Position numbers and translations under genes: made by a program
Part shown: piece after piece, positions 7,493-14,174 of the stretch
Layout of the letters: each line of letters starts with the position of its first letter
Numbering within the stretch: the first letter of the stretch is position 1
From: a virus
DNA length: 47,380 nucleotides
IMG/VR virus record: IMGVR_UViG_3300035670_000355
Coordinates: 1 to 47,380 of that record
Strand: one strand, 5' to 3'
The notes under the pieces: model-generated
What the model was told of the DNA's origin: nothing
The model's input: the letters and a program-made list of their open reading frames with translations, nothing else
Databases searched by the model: none

Positions 7493-7675
7493 TCACTTCT
7501 TGTCGCCGCTCGGTGGACGCGGAGCAGGCGACGGCTCACGGAAGATCGGATCCACTCTGCCACCTCGGTCGTTGTTGCTGTAGCGCCCGTTGTCGTGGGT
7601 AGGTTGCCGCGACGGTTGTGGCTGAGGCGCCGGGCTTGGGGTTGGGTTTGTTGGCCTGGGTGGTTTTGTGCTCAT
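7493..7675 (-). CDS. 60-aa proline-rich peptide
   Basis: A short basic protein very rich in Pro, with polar residues between (PTNPTPSPAPQPQPSRQPT) and a lysine C-terminus. It looks intrinsically disordered. Function unknown; it may be real because it lies in line with, and close to, its neighbours in the immunity cluster. Confidence 0.45.
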   Translation of the reverse strand: MSTKPPRPTNPTPSPAPQPQPSRQPTHDNGRYSNNDRGGRVDPIFREPSPAPRPPSGDKK

Positions 7676-7690
7676 GGGGGCTCCCTTGTT

Positions 7691-7834
7691 TCAATCCTTC
7701 TTCAGCCACTTCCTGGCCGTTCTCTCGTAGATCTGAGCCTCTCGGCTGTGCTGGGCGGCCATCTTGCGAAAGAGCTCTTCCAGGAAGCGCCGCATGTCTT
7801 CCCGGGCCTTGCGCTTGGTGGCCTCCGAGGTCAC
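7691..7834 (-). CDS. 47-aa basic helical protein
   Basis: The GTG start overlaps the stop of the upstream lipoprotein gene by 4 bp (GTGA). The peptide is charged and helical (EDMRRFLEELFRKM, then RKWLKKD). No family recognised. Translational coupling to the lipoprotein suggests they work in the same lysogenic process. Confidence 0.5.
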   Translation of the reverse strand: MTSEATKRKAREDMRRFLEELFRKMAAQHSREAQIYERTARKWLKKD

Positions 7835-8367
7835 GGGGCGGGGCGGGCCTGGTCGACGGCCGCCAAGAAGCGCCGGATCGCGTGCAGGGCCTTGCTGTCG
7901 GCTGGGCCCTCCACGATTCGGTCTTCGATGTAGCCGCTCGGCGTGCTCACCCGCAGCCAGGCGCGCTGGGCGCCAGCGATGCGCCGCAGATCCGACAGCT
8001 TGACCTGGTAGCCCTTGACCGAGATCTTCAAGCCCGGGGTCGATGTGTCAAAGTTCGTGAGACCGCGCAGCGGCTCCAGGTCAATGACCTGGCCATCGAC
8101 GTTGAGCTTCGCCCCGGTGATCGCCGTGATGTCGTTGAAGACCTGAACCTTGAGGATTGCGGCGTCCGGGGTGGCGGATGACCACTGAGCCCCAAGGCCA
8201 GTGCAGGTCATGCTGCTGCAGTCGTTGCCGTGCGGGTTGATGTCGACCACCGTCGATCCATCAAAGCCGCTTCGTGAAACGGTCGGGCCGGTGCCCGATG
8301 TCGTTGCACAGCCGGCGATGACAGCCAAGCTGCAGATCAGGGATTGAACCGCTGCATTGAGATGCAT
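7831..8367 (-). CDS. Lipoprotein co-transcribed with the repressor
   Basis: A 178-aa protein with a lipoprotein signal: hydrophobic LICSLAVIAGC with the lipobox cysteine at about residue 20, then a Ser/Thr/Gly-rich linker. The mature part contains Cys residues (NDCSSMTC). Its start lies inside the 3' end of the repressor gene (31-bp overlap), so it should be expressed from the lysogen together with CI. Lipoproteins in this position in other prophages act in superinfection exclusion or host-surface conversion; here that is inference from context. Confidence 0.75.
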   Translation of the reverse strand: MHLNAAVQSLICSLAVIAGCATTSGTGPTVSRSGFDGSTVVDINPHGNDCSSMTCTGLGAQWSSATPDAAILKVQVFNDITAITGAKLNVDGQVIDLEPLRGLTNFDTSTPGLKISVKGYQVKLSDLRRIAGAQRAWLRVSTPSGYIEDRIVEGPADSKALHAIRRFLAAVDQARPAP

Positions 8368-9053
8368 ACCGCCTCCACTTTCAAGCCATGCTTGCGCGCA
8401 TCAAGGACCACGCCCTTTGCGTTGTAGGCCTCGAACCCGTCTACTGTAGGCCGATACCTCATGGCCACGAACTCGCCGCCATGGACGCTGAACAGGGCGA
8501 TCTGGTCGCGTCGAGGCTCCTTGTTCTCGGGGTCCAGCAACATGAGGTCGCCTCGCAGCAGATCCGGGGCGAGGTCAGAGGTCTCCAGCTGAACGAACTT
8601 GCATTGCTCCGATGCTCCTGGCTTGTTGGCATAGGGTAAATGCGTCGCTTCAGCCAATTCTTGTGGCTTCTTATTCAAGTCAACTCCCAAGCGGGCCCAT
8701 TCAATAACGGGGGCCTGCCGGACGTTTGTATCACTGTATGCCCGTACAGCGGAAGTGGAGGCTTCATCCGCCGAATGGGTGATTTCACCATGCGAAACGG
8801 CCTTCAACTCTCTCGCCAATCTAGGACTGAAGGCTGAGACCTCGCATTCAAGATGTGCGGCGAACGCCATGGCCGCCTTGAGGTTGATCGGGTTCCTCGC
8901 GTGTAGGTAGTGCCCGACGTTCGACTGGTTGCCTAGGCCGTAGGCCTCACCGAAGTCGGCTTGAGACAGCGTGTGCTTAGCCTGCCAAATGGCCAGCAGC
9001 GCAGCGGACTCGACCCGGTTTTCGTCGGTGATCTTGGCTTTCTTTTCAGTCAT
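8337..9053 (-). CDS. CI-like phage repressor (S24-type fold)
   Basis: A 238-aa protein. Residues ~15-65 hold a helix-turn-helix (LSQADFGEAYGLGNQSNVGHY). The C-terminal half is S24/LexA-like, with ETSDLAPDLLRGDLMLLD in place of the usual GDSMxP...GD block and FVAMRYRP where the catalytic lysine strand normally lies. A Ser is present, but I see no Lys at the expected site and no obvious Ala-Gly cleavage pair. It represses PL and PR through the operators at 6136-6184 and 9062-9125. The ATG at 9053 follows TAATAAT by ~5 bp, suggesting a leaderless transcript like lambda cI from PRM. Confidence 0.88.
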   Translation of the reverse strand: MTEKKAKITDENRVESAALLAIWQAKHTLSQADFGEAYGLGNQSNVGHYLHARNPINLKAAMAFAAHLECEVSAFSPRLARELKAVSHGEITHSADEASTSAVRAYSDTNVRQAPVIEWARLGVDLNKKPQELAEATHLPYANKPGASEQCKFVQLETSDLAPDLLRGDLMLLDPENKEPRRDQIALFSVHGGEFVAMRYRPTVDGFEAYNAKGVVLDARKHGLKVEAVCISMQRFNP

Positions 9054-9061
9054 CACTGATT

Positions 9062-9125
9062 ATTAGCGCCGCTGTTCTTGATGGGCCTAGCGCAGGTATT
9101 GACAGGATAAAGTAGCGCCGCTACT
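9062..9125. promoter_or_regulatory. Right operator cluster (OR)
   Basis: Repressor-type palindromes in the cI-cro gap: ATTAGCGCCGCTG near 9062-9074, a half-site-like CCTAGCGCAG at 9086-9095, and the perfect AGTAGCGCCGCTACT at 9111-9125. The last lies between the -35 and -10 boxes of the cro promoter. They share the core of the OL sites. Confidence 0.82.
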
Positions 9126-9127
9126 AT
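9099..9127 (+). promoter_or_regulatory. Rightward early promoter PR
   Basis: TTGACA (9099-9104), a 17-bp spacer holding the operator, then TACTAT (9122-9127). The cro ATG begins at 9134, 6 nt after the -10 box, so the transcript is expected to start at or within a base of the ATG (leaderless). Same architecture as PL. Confidence 0.88.
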
Positions 9128-9133
9128 GCCTGC

Positions 9134-9397
9134 ATGAATGCGATCCGCCCCATCAGAGAACGGCTGCAAATGACTCAGCAGGCCATGGCTGACGCCCTCG
9201 GGTGTACGCAAGGCAATGTTGGTCATTACGAGCGCGGCCAAACCATCCCCCCAGACGTCGCCAAGAAGCTGATTGAGGTCGCTGCAAAACGCGGCCTTCG
9301 CATTGGCTACGACCACGTCTATGGGGCCGCCTCGCTCCCTCCCGAGAAGGTGCAATCGAAGCGCAAGAGCCAAGCTGGCGAGGTGAGCCATGGGTGA
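9134..9397 (+). CDS. Cro-like repressor
   Basis: An 87-aa protein with an XRE-type helix-turn-helix at residues ~7-45 (RERLQMTQQAMADALGCTQGNVGHYERG). It is divergent from the CI-like repressor and is the first rightward gene. No Shine-Dalgarno is visible, because the predicted start of transcription coincides with the ATG. It would compete with CI at the shared operators to favour lytic growth. Confidence 0.85.
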   Translation: MNAIRPIRERLQMTQQAMADALGCTQGNVGHYERGQTIPPDVAKKLIEVAAKRGLRIGYDHVYGAASLPPEKVQSKRKSQAGEVSHG

Positions 9398-9401
9398 GAC
9401 C

Positions 9402-9887
9402 TCAAAAGATCCCGGCGCTCGGGTAGCTGATCGGGGGCTCGGCGCCTTTGCTGAGCGCGATCTTGGATTCGCACACGGGGCAAGCGGCGTAGGGCCCTTG
9501 CATTTGAAGAACAGCCTTCCTCCCGGAGTCGAAGCAAGGCTGGCAGATGAAGTGGGTGGGCTCATCGCTGCGCTCACTGAGTTCGGCAGCAGGACGAAGC
9601 TGATAAGCGAAGGCTTCCCCGACGGCTCCGATCCGCGCCAGGCGATACCGCTCTTTCTCTCGCTGTGCAGCTTCCAAATCGCGGTTGCGCTCGGAGAGGC
9701 GATGAATTGTGGCGTCTTTGTCGATGACAGCCGCGAGTACCTGCGAAAGCTGGATCTGAGCTGCGGTGATCTTTTCCGTCAGCTCGATCTTGATGGCCGC
9801 CGCTTTCTGGCTGTCGCGCTCGTTCATGAGAGCGCCAACAAGCGTGTGCGAGTAAGCGAGGCCCGCGATGAGCGCTGATATGTCCAT
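9402..9887 (-). CDS. Coiled-coil protein with C-terminal zinc ribbon
   Basis: A 161-aa protein. A long helical/coiled-coil region (residues ~20-95) is followed by a four-cysteine ribbon FICQPCFD...CPVC near residues 115-140. It is on the minus strand immediately after cro ends (4-bp gap, convergent), so it interrupts the rightward early direction. Function unknown; zinc ribbons of this kind bind nucleic acid or act as protein contacts. Confidence 0.7.
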   Translation of the reverse strand: MDISALIAGLAYSHTLVGALMNERDSQKAAAIKIELTEKITAAQIQLSQVLAAVIDKDATIHRLSERNRDLEAAQREKERYRLARIGAVGEAFAYQLRPAAELSERSDEPTHFICQPCFDSGRKAVLQMQGPYAACPVCESKIALSKGAEPPISYPSAGIF

Positions 9888-10075
9888 GGTCCTGTCCTGT
9901 GCTGATGGTTGGGGTGAGAGCCGCCATCGTAAGCCGCAGGGCGGGGCCGCCAACATCCCTAGCCACCAGGGAGGCGCGCATGGCTGAGCCCACAACCGTC
10001 AAGCTGGTCTTCACGGCCGCGCCTGCTGCCAAGTGCCTTGCCGAACTCTGGGGCCTCTTCGAAGAGCTTGCAGAG

Positions 10076-10270
10076 TCAGGGAAGGTCGGGGTCTTCACTC
10101 TGCAAGACCTCACGAATCTTTCGGATCTCATCAGGATCGATCCTGACCGAGAAGCCGCAGTGGGGGCAGACCGCCAAGCTTTCCGGCTCGAGCCGACTGA
10201 CAAGCTGCGGCATCTGGTCGAAGCATTTCGGGCAGCGCATCGGAAGGATGACGTCGCTGATTCGAGCCAT
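10076..10270 (-). CDS. 64-aa zinc-ribbon protein
   Basis: MARISDVILPMRCPKC...VCPHCGFSVRIDP shows two CPxC pairs 18-19 residues apart, a compact zinc ribbon. A strong AGGAGGG lies 6 bp before the ATG. A plus-strand frame (9980-10291) covers the same bases and also has a good ribosome site; the zinc-ribbon pattern makes the minus strand the better call. Possibly a small transcription or nucleic-acid-binding factor. Confidence 0.6.
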   Translation of the reverse strand: MARISDVILPMRCPKCFDQMPQLVSRLEPESLAVCPHCGFSVRIDPDEIRKIREVLQSEDPDLP

Positions 10271-10339
10271 AGCGGCCCTCCTGGGGAGTGAAGTCGTGGA
10301 AAACCGATCTTCCCATGAGGTGCTCCGCTGTGGCCCGGC

Positions 10340-10474
10340 TCACGGCAGCCACCCGCGCCGCAGCGCCTTGGCCTGCAGTTCCAGCTGCTTGGCAAGCGCG
10401 ATCACGCATCGCTCCACCACGCTGCGCACTGCAGCGCGGGCCCATTCGTCGTCTGTGTCATGTCGCTTCGTCAT
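10340..10474 (-). CDS. 44-aa hypothetical protein
   Basis: A short charged helical peptide, MTKRHDTDDEWARAAVRSVV..., on the same strand as the two zinc-ribbon genes that follow. It is divergent from the HNH gene. No domain recognised and no clear ribosome-binding site. Confidence 0.4.
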   Translation of the reverse strand: MTKRHDTDDEWARAAVRSVVERCVIALAKQLELQAKALRRGWLP

Positions 10475-10528
10475 GACTGCATCGTCCGTTTTTTTTGCCC
10501 TGAAGGGGTACACAACCGGGTTCAAAGA

Positions 10529-11101
10529 ATGAGAGACGATTTGAATGGCCTGCTTATTCCTCTGACTCAAGGCCGGTCTGTGTTGGTGAGTGAAGAGGAC
10601 TATCCGGCATTGGTCGCCACAAAGTGGCATGCGGTTCTCTGCCACAAGCGCTGGTACGCGCGCCGCGCCGTCAAGAGGGGCGGCAAGGTGGTCGCCGTTT
10701 ACATGCATCGCCAGATCATGGGTCTTGATGCAAGTGATGCAGGCATCGTTGATCACATTAATGGCGACGGCCTGGACAACACGCGCAAGAACTTGCGCGT
10801 CACGACCCACTCGCAAAACAGCATGAACATCCAATCGACGCGAGGCCGGACCGGCTTGCGCGGCGTCTACCTTCAGGGCGGTAACTACATCGTCCGCATC
10901 GCGAAGGAGTATTTCGGGTGCTACGCCACTGAGGCCGAGGCCGCTTTTCACGCAAATCGAGCCCTTGACGCAATGAGCCCAGGCGCCGGCATGAGGAATC
11001 CTGTTGATGCTGATTTGCTGCTGTCAATCTGGCGTTCCCGAAAAGCCGAATTGGACTCGCTGATCGCCCAAATTTCGGGAGGTCACCATGACGCGACTTG
11101 A
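10529..11101 (+). CDS. HNH endonuclease with AP2 DNA-binding domain
   Basis: A 190-aa protein. The HNH part is VDHINGDGLDNTRKNLRVTTHSQN in two blocks (residues ~75-105), and an AP2-type segment follows (RTGLRGVY...YFGCYATEAEAAFHANRAL). This is the common phage homing-type HNH-AP2 architecture: a free-standing nicking or cleaving enzyme often found as a selfish or regulatory insert. I start it at the ATG at 10529; the frame is open from 10460. Confidence 0.8.
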   Translation: MRDDLNGLLIPLTQGRSVLVSEEDYPALVATKWHAVLCHKRWYARRAVKRGGKVVAVYMHRQIMGLDASDAGIVDHINGDGLDNTRKNLRVTTHSQNSMNIQSTRGRTGLRGVYLQGGNYIVRIAKEYFGCYATEAEAAFHANRALDAMSPGAGMRNPVDADLLLSIWRSRKAELDSLIAQISGGHHDAT

Positions 11102-11504
11102 AGACCAGGGCGAATTGGCCCTTGCGCGCCCACCTACACAGGTGACTGTGCCCATCGAGATGATCCGCGCCAAGAAGACTTCGGGCGCCGCGTTCACGCT
11201 CGCGTGTGATGCCTCCGGCCTTGAGGACAAAGAGATTTACCTTGCCATTGGCATCGACGCTGGGTACTTCTCCAACATCAAGAAGGGCAAGGCCACGCTG
11301 CAGGCTGACCTGATCCGCGCCTTCTGCAAGGTGGTGGGAAACACGATCTACCCCGAGTGGATCGCCTTCCAAGTCGAAAGCACTCTCGTCGTGATCATGA
11401 CCGAGGCCGAGCGCCGCGCCATTGAGGCTGTGCGCCGCGCTGAAGCCGCAGAGGCTGAAAACCGCCTCATGCGTGAACTGCTGACGGGGCGGGCCACAAC
11501 CTGA
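11088..11504 (+). CDS. Putative DNA-binding early regulator
   Basis: A 138-aa protein. Residues ~40-85 (ACDASGLEDKEIYLAIGIDAGYFSNIKKGKATL) resemble a helix-turn-helix in which the recognition helix reads DAGYFSNIKKG. The C-terminal ~35 residues are an Ala/Glu/Arg helix. Its place after the early endonuclease and before replication genes would suit a CII-like or early transcription factor, but no family is recognised. Its start overlaps the HNH gene by 14 bp. Confidence 0.55.
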   Translation: MTRLEDQGELALARPPTQVTVPIEMIRAKKTSGAAFTLACDASGLEDKEIYLAIGIDAGYFSNIKKGKATLQADLIRAFCKVVGNTIYPEWIAFQVESTLVVIMTEAERRAIEAVRRAEAAEAENRLMRELLTGRATT

Positions 11505-11536
11505 TCGGAGCCGCCCGCCGCCGATCAATGGCGGGC

Positions 11537-11591
11537 AAAGAAAAAGGCCCGGGTCACAGGTGCTGGAACACCTACCGGGCCTTCAAAGAGA
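11537..11591. terminator. Large hairpin between early genes, possible terminator or RNA element
   Basis: A GGCCCGG/CCGGGCC outer stem with an inner AGGTG/CACCT stem-loop lies in the ~100-bp gap before the 11606 start. Read on the minus strand the stem is followed by CCTTTTTCTTT, a terminator-like T-tract; on the plus strand it is preceded by an A-rich stretch and not followed by Ts. It could stop antisense transcription or act as a 5' leader structure for 11606-11986. Confidence 0.5.
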
Positions 11592-11605
11592 CGGAGACAG
11601 TCTAC

Positions 11606-11986
11606 ATGACCCAAGCCGATCTGTTGATGCACGACGCCCGCACCAGGGCTTCGACGGTCCTCGTGACCGGTGAGCAGCGCAAAGCCGCTGGCCAGGCCCT
11701 GGTCCTTGAGAACGAGTCAGGCGACTGGGTGGAGCGCTTCACCTTCCTGGCCAAGTGCTACCTCGCCAGCCTGCCTGAAGGCGCGCTGTTCGCCATGGAA
11801 GACATCCGGGCGTACTGCGACACCTGCGGGCTTCCTGAGCCTCACTCCCACAAGGTGTGGGGCTCGCTGCCTCGCGTCCTGATGAAGGCCGGGCTGCCCA
11901 TGGTCATGACCGACCAGAACCGCAAGGCGCACAGCCCGCGAACGCACGCCCACCGCGTGTCTTTGTACCGGAAGACGGGGGCGTGA
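11606..11986 (+). CDS. Conserved phage hypothetical
   Basis: A 126-aa protein from the ATG at 11606 (GGAGA upstream), opening MTQADLLMHDARTRAS. The central part (GALFAMEDIRAYCDTCGLPEPHSHKVWGSL) suggests a winged-helix-like small domain in replication-region proteins, but I cannot name a family. The stop (11984-11986) overlaps the GTG of the methyltransferase and directly abuts the ATG of a second overlapping frame. Confidence 0.65.
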   Translation: MTQADLLMHDARTRASTVLVTGEQRKAAGQALVLENESGDWVERFTFLAKCYLASLPEGALFAMEDIRAYCDTCGLPEPHSHKVWGSLPRVLMKAGLPMVMTDQNRKAHSPRTHAHRVSLYRKTGA

Positions 11987-13080
11987 ATGTGGCTCTTCAT
12001 TCCATTGAGCTCTGCGCGGGCGTTGGCATGCTCGGAGAAGGAGCGCGAGCCGGATTCGAGTTACTCGGCATCCAACATCGAACCGTTTGCTACGTGGAGC
12101 GGGAAGCCCCTGCTGCCGCACAACTTGCCCGCCTTATGGAAGCGGGAGCCCTTGATTCGGCGCCTATCTGGTCTGACCTACTCACCTTTGACGGCGCAGC
12201 GTGGCGTGGATGCGTGGATCTGCTCATTGCGGGATTCCCGTGCCAGGACATCAGCATCGCCGGCAAAAGGGCTGGTCTTGATGGAAAGCGCTCCGGGCTC
12301 TTCTTTGAAATCCTTGACCTCGCTGACGATTGCGACGCGCAGGGACTCTTTCTGGAGAACGTCAGCGCCATCGCTACTGCCACCGCCTCCGCTGTGGACG
12401 AAACCGAAGGCGAGCTCTTCGAGCGCGCGGCCTCCCGAGTCGTGGGAGAACTGGCCGATCGCGGGTGGGACGCGGAATGGATCACTCTTGCCGCGTCCGA
12501 CGTGGGTGCCGCGCACGGGCGTTCACGATGGTTCTGCTTTGCGTGGCGTCAACTCTTGGATGACCCCAAGCGTGTCGAACAGCCAAGGCAACGAGTACAC
12601 CCGCGACGGGGGCAAGCCTGGGCAGGAGCGGTTGACGCTGTCTGGACAAGCCCAGCAGTGGCCGACGCCAAGGGCGACGGACGGCACGAAGGGTGGCCCC
12701 AACCAAGCGGGGAGCAAGGGCGATCTGATGCTGCCATCAGCAGCGGCGCAATGGCCTACACCAGCCAGCCGGGACTACCGGACGCCGAACAGCCAGGAGA
12801 GCCAGCAGAGCCGAAACCACAAGGGAGGCGAGCAGCTTCCCAACTTCGTGGAACACCACTTTTCGCACCCGGTCCACTCGACCCTCGATGGGCGGGAATT
12901 GTCGCCAACCGGCCGGACCTTGCGCCGGCGGTTGAACCCGGCGTTCGGATGCTGGCTGATGGGATGGCCTATCTGGTGGACGAGTCCCGCGCTCATCAAC
13001 TGCGTCAGGTCGGAAATGGAGTCGTACCGCTTCAGGCTGCAGTCGCACTTGTTGAGCTTGTGCGTAGAGCCAGGGCCTGA
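11983..13080 (+). CDS. dcm: DNA cytosine-5 methyltransferase
   Basis: A 365-aa C5-methyltransferase. Motif I is ELCAGVGMLGEGARAGFELL, motif II YVEREAPAA, motif IV (catalytic Cys) AGFPCQDIS followed by AGKRAGLDGKRSGLF, motif VI LENV, motif VIII-like AHGRSRWFCFAW, and motifs IX/X near the end HQLRQVGNGVVPLQAA. It transfers methyl from S-adenosylmethionine to cytosine, protecting phage DNA from host restriction. The GTG at 11983 overlaps the previous stop (GTGA). No cognate restriction enzyme is adjacent, so it is an orphan. The same bases carry a second long frame (11987-13129). Confidence 0.9.
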   Translation: MNVALHSIELCAGVGMLGEGARAGFELLGIQHRTVCYVEREAPAAAQLARLMEAGALDSAPIWSDLLTFDGAAWRGCVDLLIAGFPCQDISIAGKRAGLDGKRSGLFFEILDLADDCDAQGLFLENVSAIATATASAVDETEGELFERAASRVVGELADRGWDAEWITLAASDVGAAHGRSRWFCFAWRQLLDDPKRVEQPRQRVHPRRGQAWAGAVDAVWTSPAVADAKGDGRHEGWPQPSGEQGRSDAAISSGAMAYTSQPGLPDAEQPGEPAEPKPQGRRAASQLRGTPLFAPGPLDPRWAGIVANRPDLAPAVEPGVRMLADGMAYLVDESRAHQLRQVGNGVVPLQAAVALVELVRRARA

Positions 13081-13129
13081 ACCGATGTGCTTTGCAACCG
13101 ATTATGAATCTGTGGAGGTGGCCGCATGA
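11987..13129 (+). CDS. Overlapping +2-frame ORF across dcm
   Basis: A 380-codon open frame covers the whole methyltransferase gene and 49 bp beyond. Its ATG follows the previous stop directly (TGAATG), and its stop overlaps the next gene's ATG by 4 bp (ATGA at 13126), whereas dcm stops 45 bp short. The C-terminal part has repeated WPTP blocks (QQWPTPRATDG, AQWPTPASRDY) and LNPAFGCWLMGWPIWW, which I recall from other phage methyltransferase-associated proteins. Protein-like composition and the coupling geometry support translation, but an accidental GC-rich open frame is not excluded. Confidence 0.45.
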   Translation: MWLFIPLSSARALACSEKEREPDSSYSASNIEPFATWSGKPLLPHNLPALWKREPLIRRLSGLTYSPLTAQRGVDAWICSLRDSRARTSASPAKGLVLMESAPGSSLKSLTSLTIATRRDSFWRTSAPSLLPPPPLWTKPKASSSSARPPESWENWPIAGGTRNGSLLPRPTWVPRTGVHDGSALRGVNSWMTPSVSNSQGNEYTRDGGKPGQERLTLSGQAQQWPTPRATDGTKGGPNQAGSKGDLMLPSAAAQWPTPASRDYRTPNSQESQQSRNHKGGEQLPNFVEHHFSHPVHSTLDGRELSPTGRTLRRRLNPAFGCWLMGWPIWWTSPALINCVRSEMESYRFRLQSHLLSLCVEPGPEPMCFATDYESVEVAA

Positions 13130-13344
13130 CCTCCCCATTCGACCGCAACTACAAGCCCCAGATTGACGTGGCAGAGATCCAGAAGGACGCCAAGGTCAGC
13201 AAGGCTGCCACGCTCAAGCGTGCGCGTCGCCTGAAGTCTGAAGACCCGGATGTGGTCCGCTCTGCTACGGGATGCCTTGGTGACCTCTCCAACCGAGGCC
13301 TGAGCCCTGAGTACGTCAAGGGCCGGCAGAAGGGTGGGCGCTGA
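13126..13344 (+). CDS. 72-aa hypothetical protein before the replication gene
   Basis: A basic protein, MTSPFDRNYKPQIDVAEIQK...KAATLKRARRLKSEDPDVV, without a recognised domain. It overlaps the start of the replication gene (stop and ATG share bases at 13344) and is read in the same direction. Possibly a small replication or DNA-binding accessory protein. Confidence 0.6.
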   Translation: MTSPFDRNYKPQIDVAEIQKDAKVSKAATLKRARRLKSEDPDVVRSATGCLGDLSNRGLSPEYVKGRQKGGR

Positions 13345-14174
13345 TGGCTGGCGGCATCGACTGGTTCCGCTGGCACCACGGCAGCGTGACGGACCCGAAG
13401 TTCCAGCTGGTCGCCCGCAAGGCCGGCGTTGGGCTGACTGACGTCATCGCCGTCTGGGCGTTTGTCCTCGAGAAGGCCAGCGCTTCGGATGTGCGTGGTT
13501 CGTTCGGCGATCTCGACCACGAAGCCATTGACTGCCTGTTCGGCCTGGCCGAAGGCAAGACGTTGTCCATTCTTGAGCAGATGGAGGTTCGCGGCTTGGT
13601 GGCGGATGGGCTTATCTGCGCCTGGGACAAGCGCCAGCCCAAGCGTGAGCGCGAAGACGACACAGCGGCGGAGCGCAAGCGCCGCCAGCGTGAACGCGAC
13701 GCCATTCAAGGCCACGGCACGCCAGACGAAGCCAGCCAAAGCCACGTCACGCCACGTCACACCACGTCACGCCAAAAAACGCCTAGAGAAGAGAAGAGTA
13801 GAGAAGAGAAGAAATCTCCTTCACTACGTTCAGGAGATAGCGCGGTCGCGCTGTCTGTGTCCGACCTCCAAGCCGAGGGGGTCGACCCTCAACACGCCAC
13901 CGACTGGTTCAAGGCCCGCAAGGACAAGGGCGCAAAGACTCTGACGCCCACCGCATGGGCTGCCGTCAAGGCCGAGGCCGCCAGGGCGGGTGTGACCGTC
14001 GCAGAGGCCGTCAAGGTCGCAGCTGAGAACGGATGGCAGGGCTTCAAAGCCTCGTGGATGACGCAGGAGGCGAGGGCTTCGCCGTCGCTGCCCATCAACC
14101 GACAGGAAGCGCTCGAGGCGCGAAACAAGGCCGTAGGCGATGAGTGGCTCAGGCAACAGGGGATCGAAGCATGA
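13344..14174 (+). CDS. Phage replication protein (O/DnaT-like)
   Basis: A 276-aa protein. The N-terminal ~95 residues (GGIDWFRWHHGSVTDPKF...AVWAFVLEKAS) form the winged-helix domain typical of replication proteins in beta- and gammaproteobacterial phages. A polar, repetitive linker (residues ~100-160) follows, and then a C-terminal domain (DWFKARKDKGAKTLTPTAW...GWQGFKASWM) like the DnaT/primosome-type segment. It probably binds the origin and recruits the host helicase with the next gene. The linker DNA carries tandem repeats that may be the origin itself. Confidence 0.75.
   Translation: MAGGIDWFRWHHGSVTDPKFQLVARKAGVGLTDVIAVWAFVLEKASASDVRGSFGDLDHEAIDCLFGLAEGKTLSILEQMEVRGLVADGLICAWDKRQPKREREDDTAAERKRRQRERDAIQGHGTPDEASQSHVTPRHTTSRQKTPREEKSREEKKSPSLRSGDSAVALSVSDLQAEGVDPQHATDWFKARKDKGAKTLTPTAWAAVKAEAARAGVTVAEAVKVAAENGWQGFKASWMTQEARASPSLPINRQEALEARNKAVGDEWLRQQGIEA
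13741..13815. other. Candidate replication origin (iterons plus purine tract)
   Basis: Inside the replication gene three tandem 10-mers (RCCACGTCAC at 13741-13770) are followed by AAAAAAC and a purine-rich stretch at 13783-13815 made of two near-copies of AGAGAAGAGAAGAGT. Iterons followed by an asymmetric, easily melted tract inside the initiator gene is the lambda ori-in-O arrangement. Function inferred from this geometry. Confidence 0.5.

Noticed and set aside
9980-10291. Plus-strand gene MAEPTTVKLVFTAAPAAK...
   Set aside because: Good ribosome site, but it overlaps antisense the zinc-ribbon gene 10076-10270, whose CPxC pairs are a stronger sign of a real protein. Kept only as a possibility in a finding.
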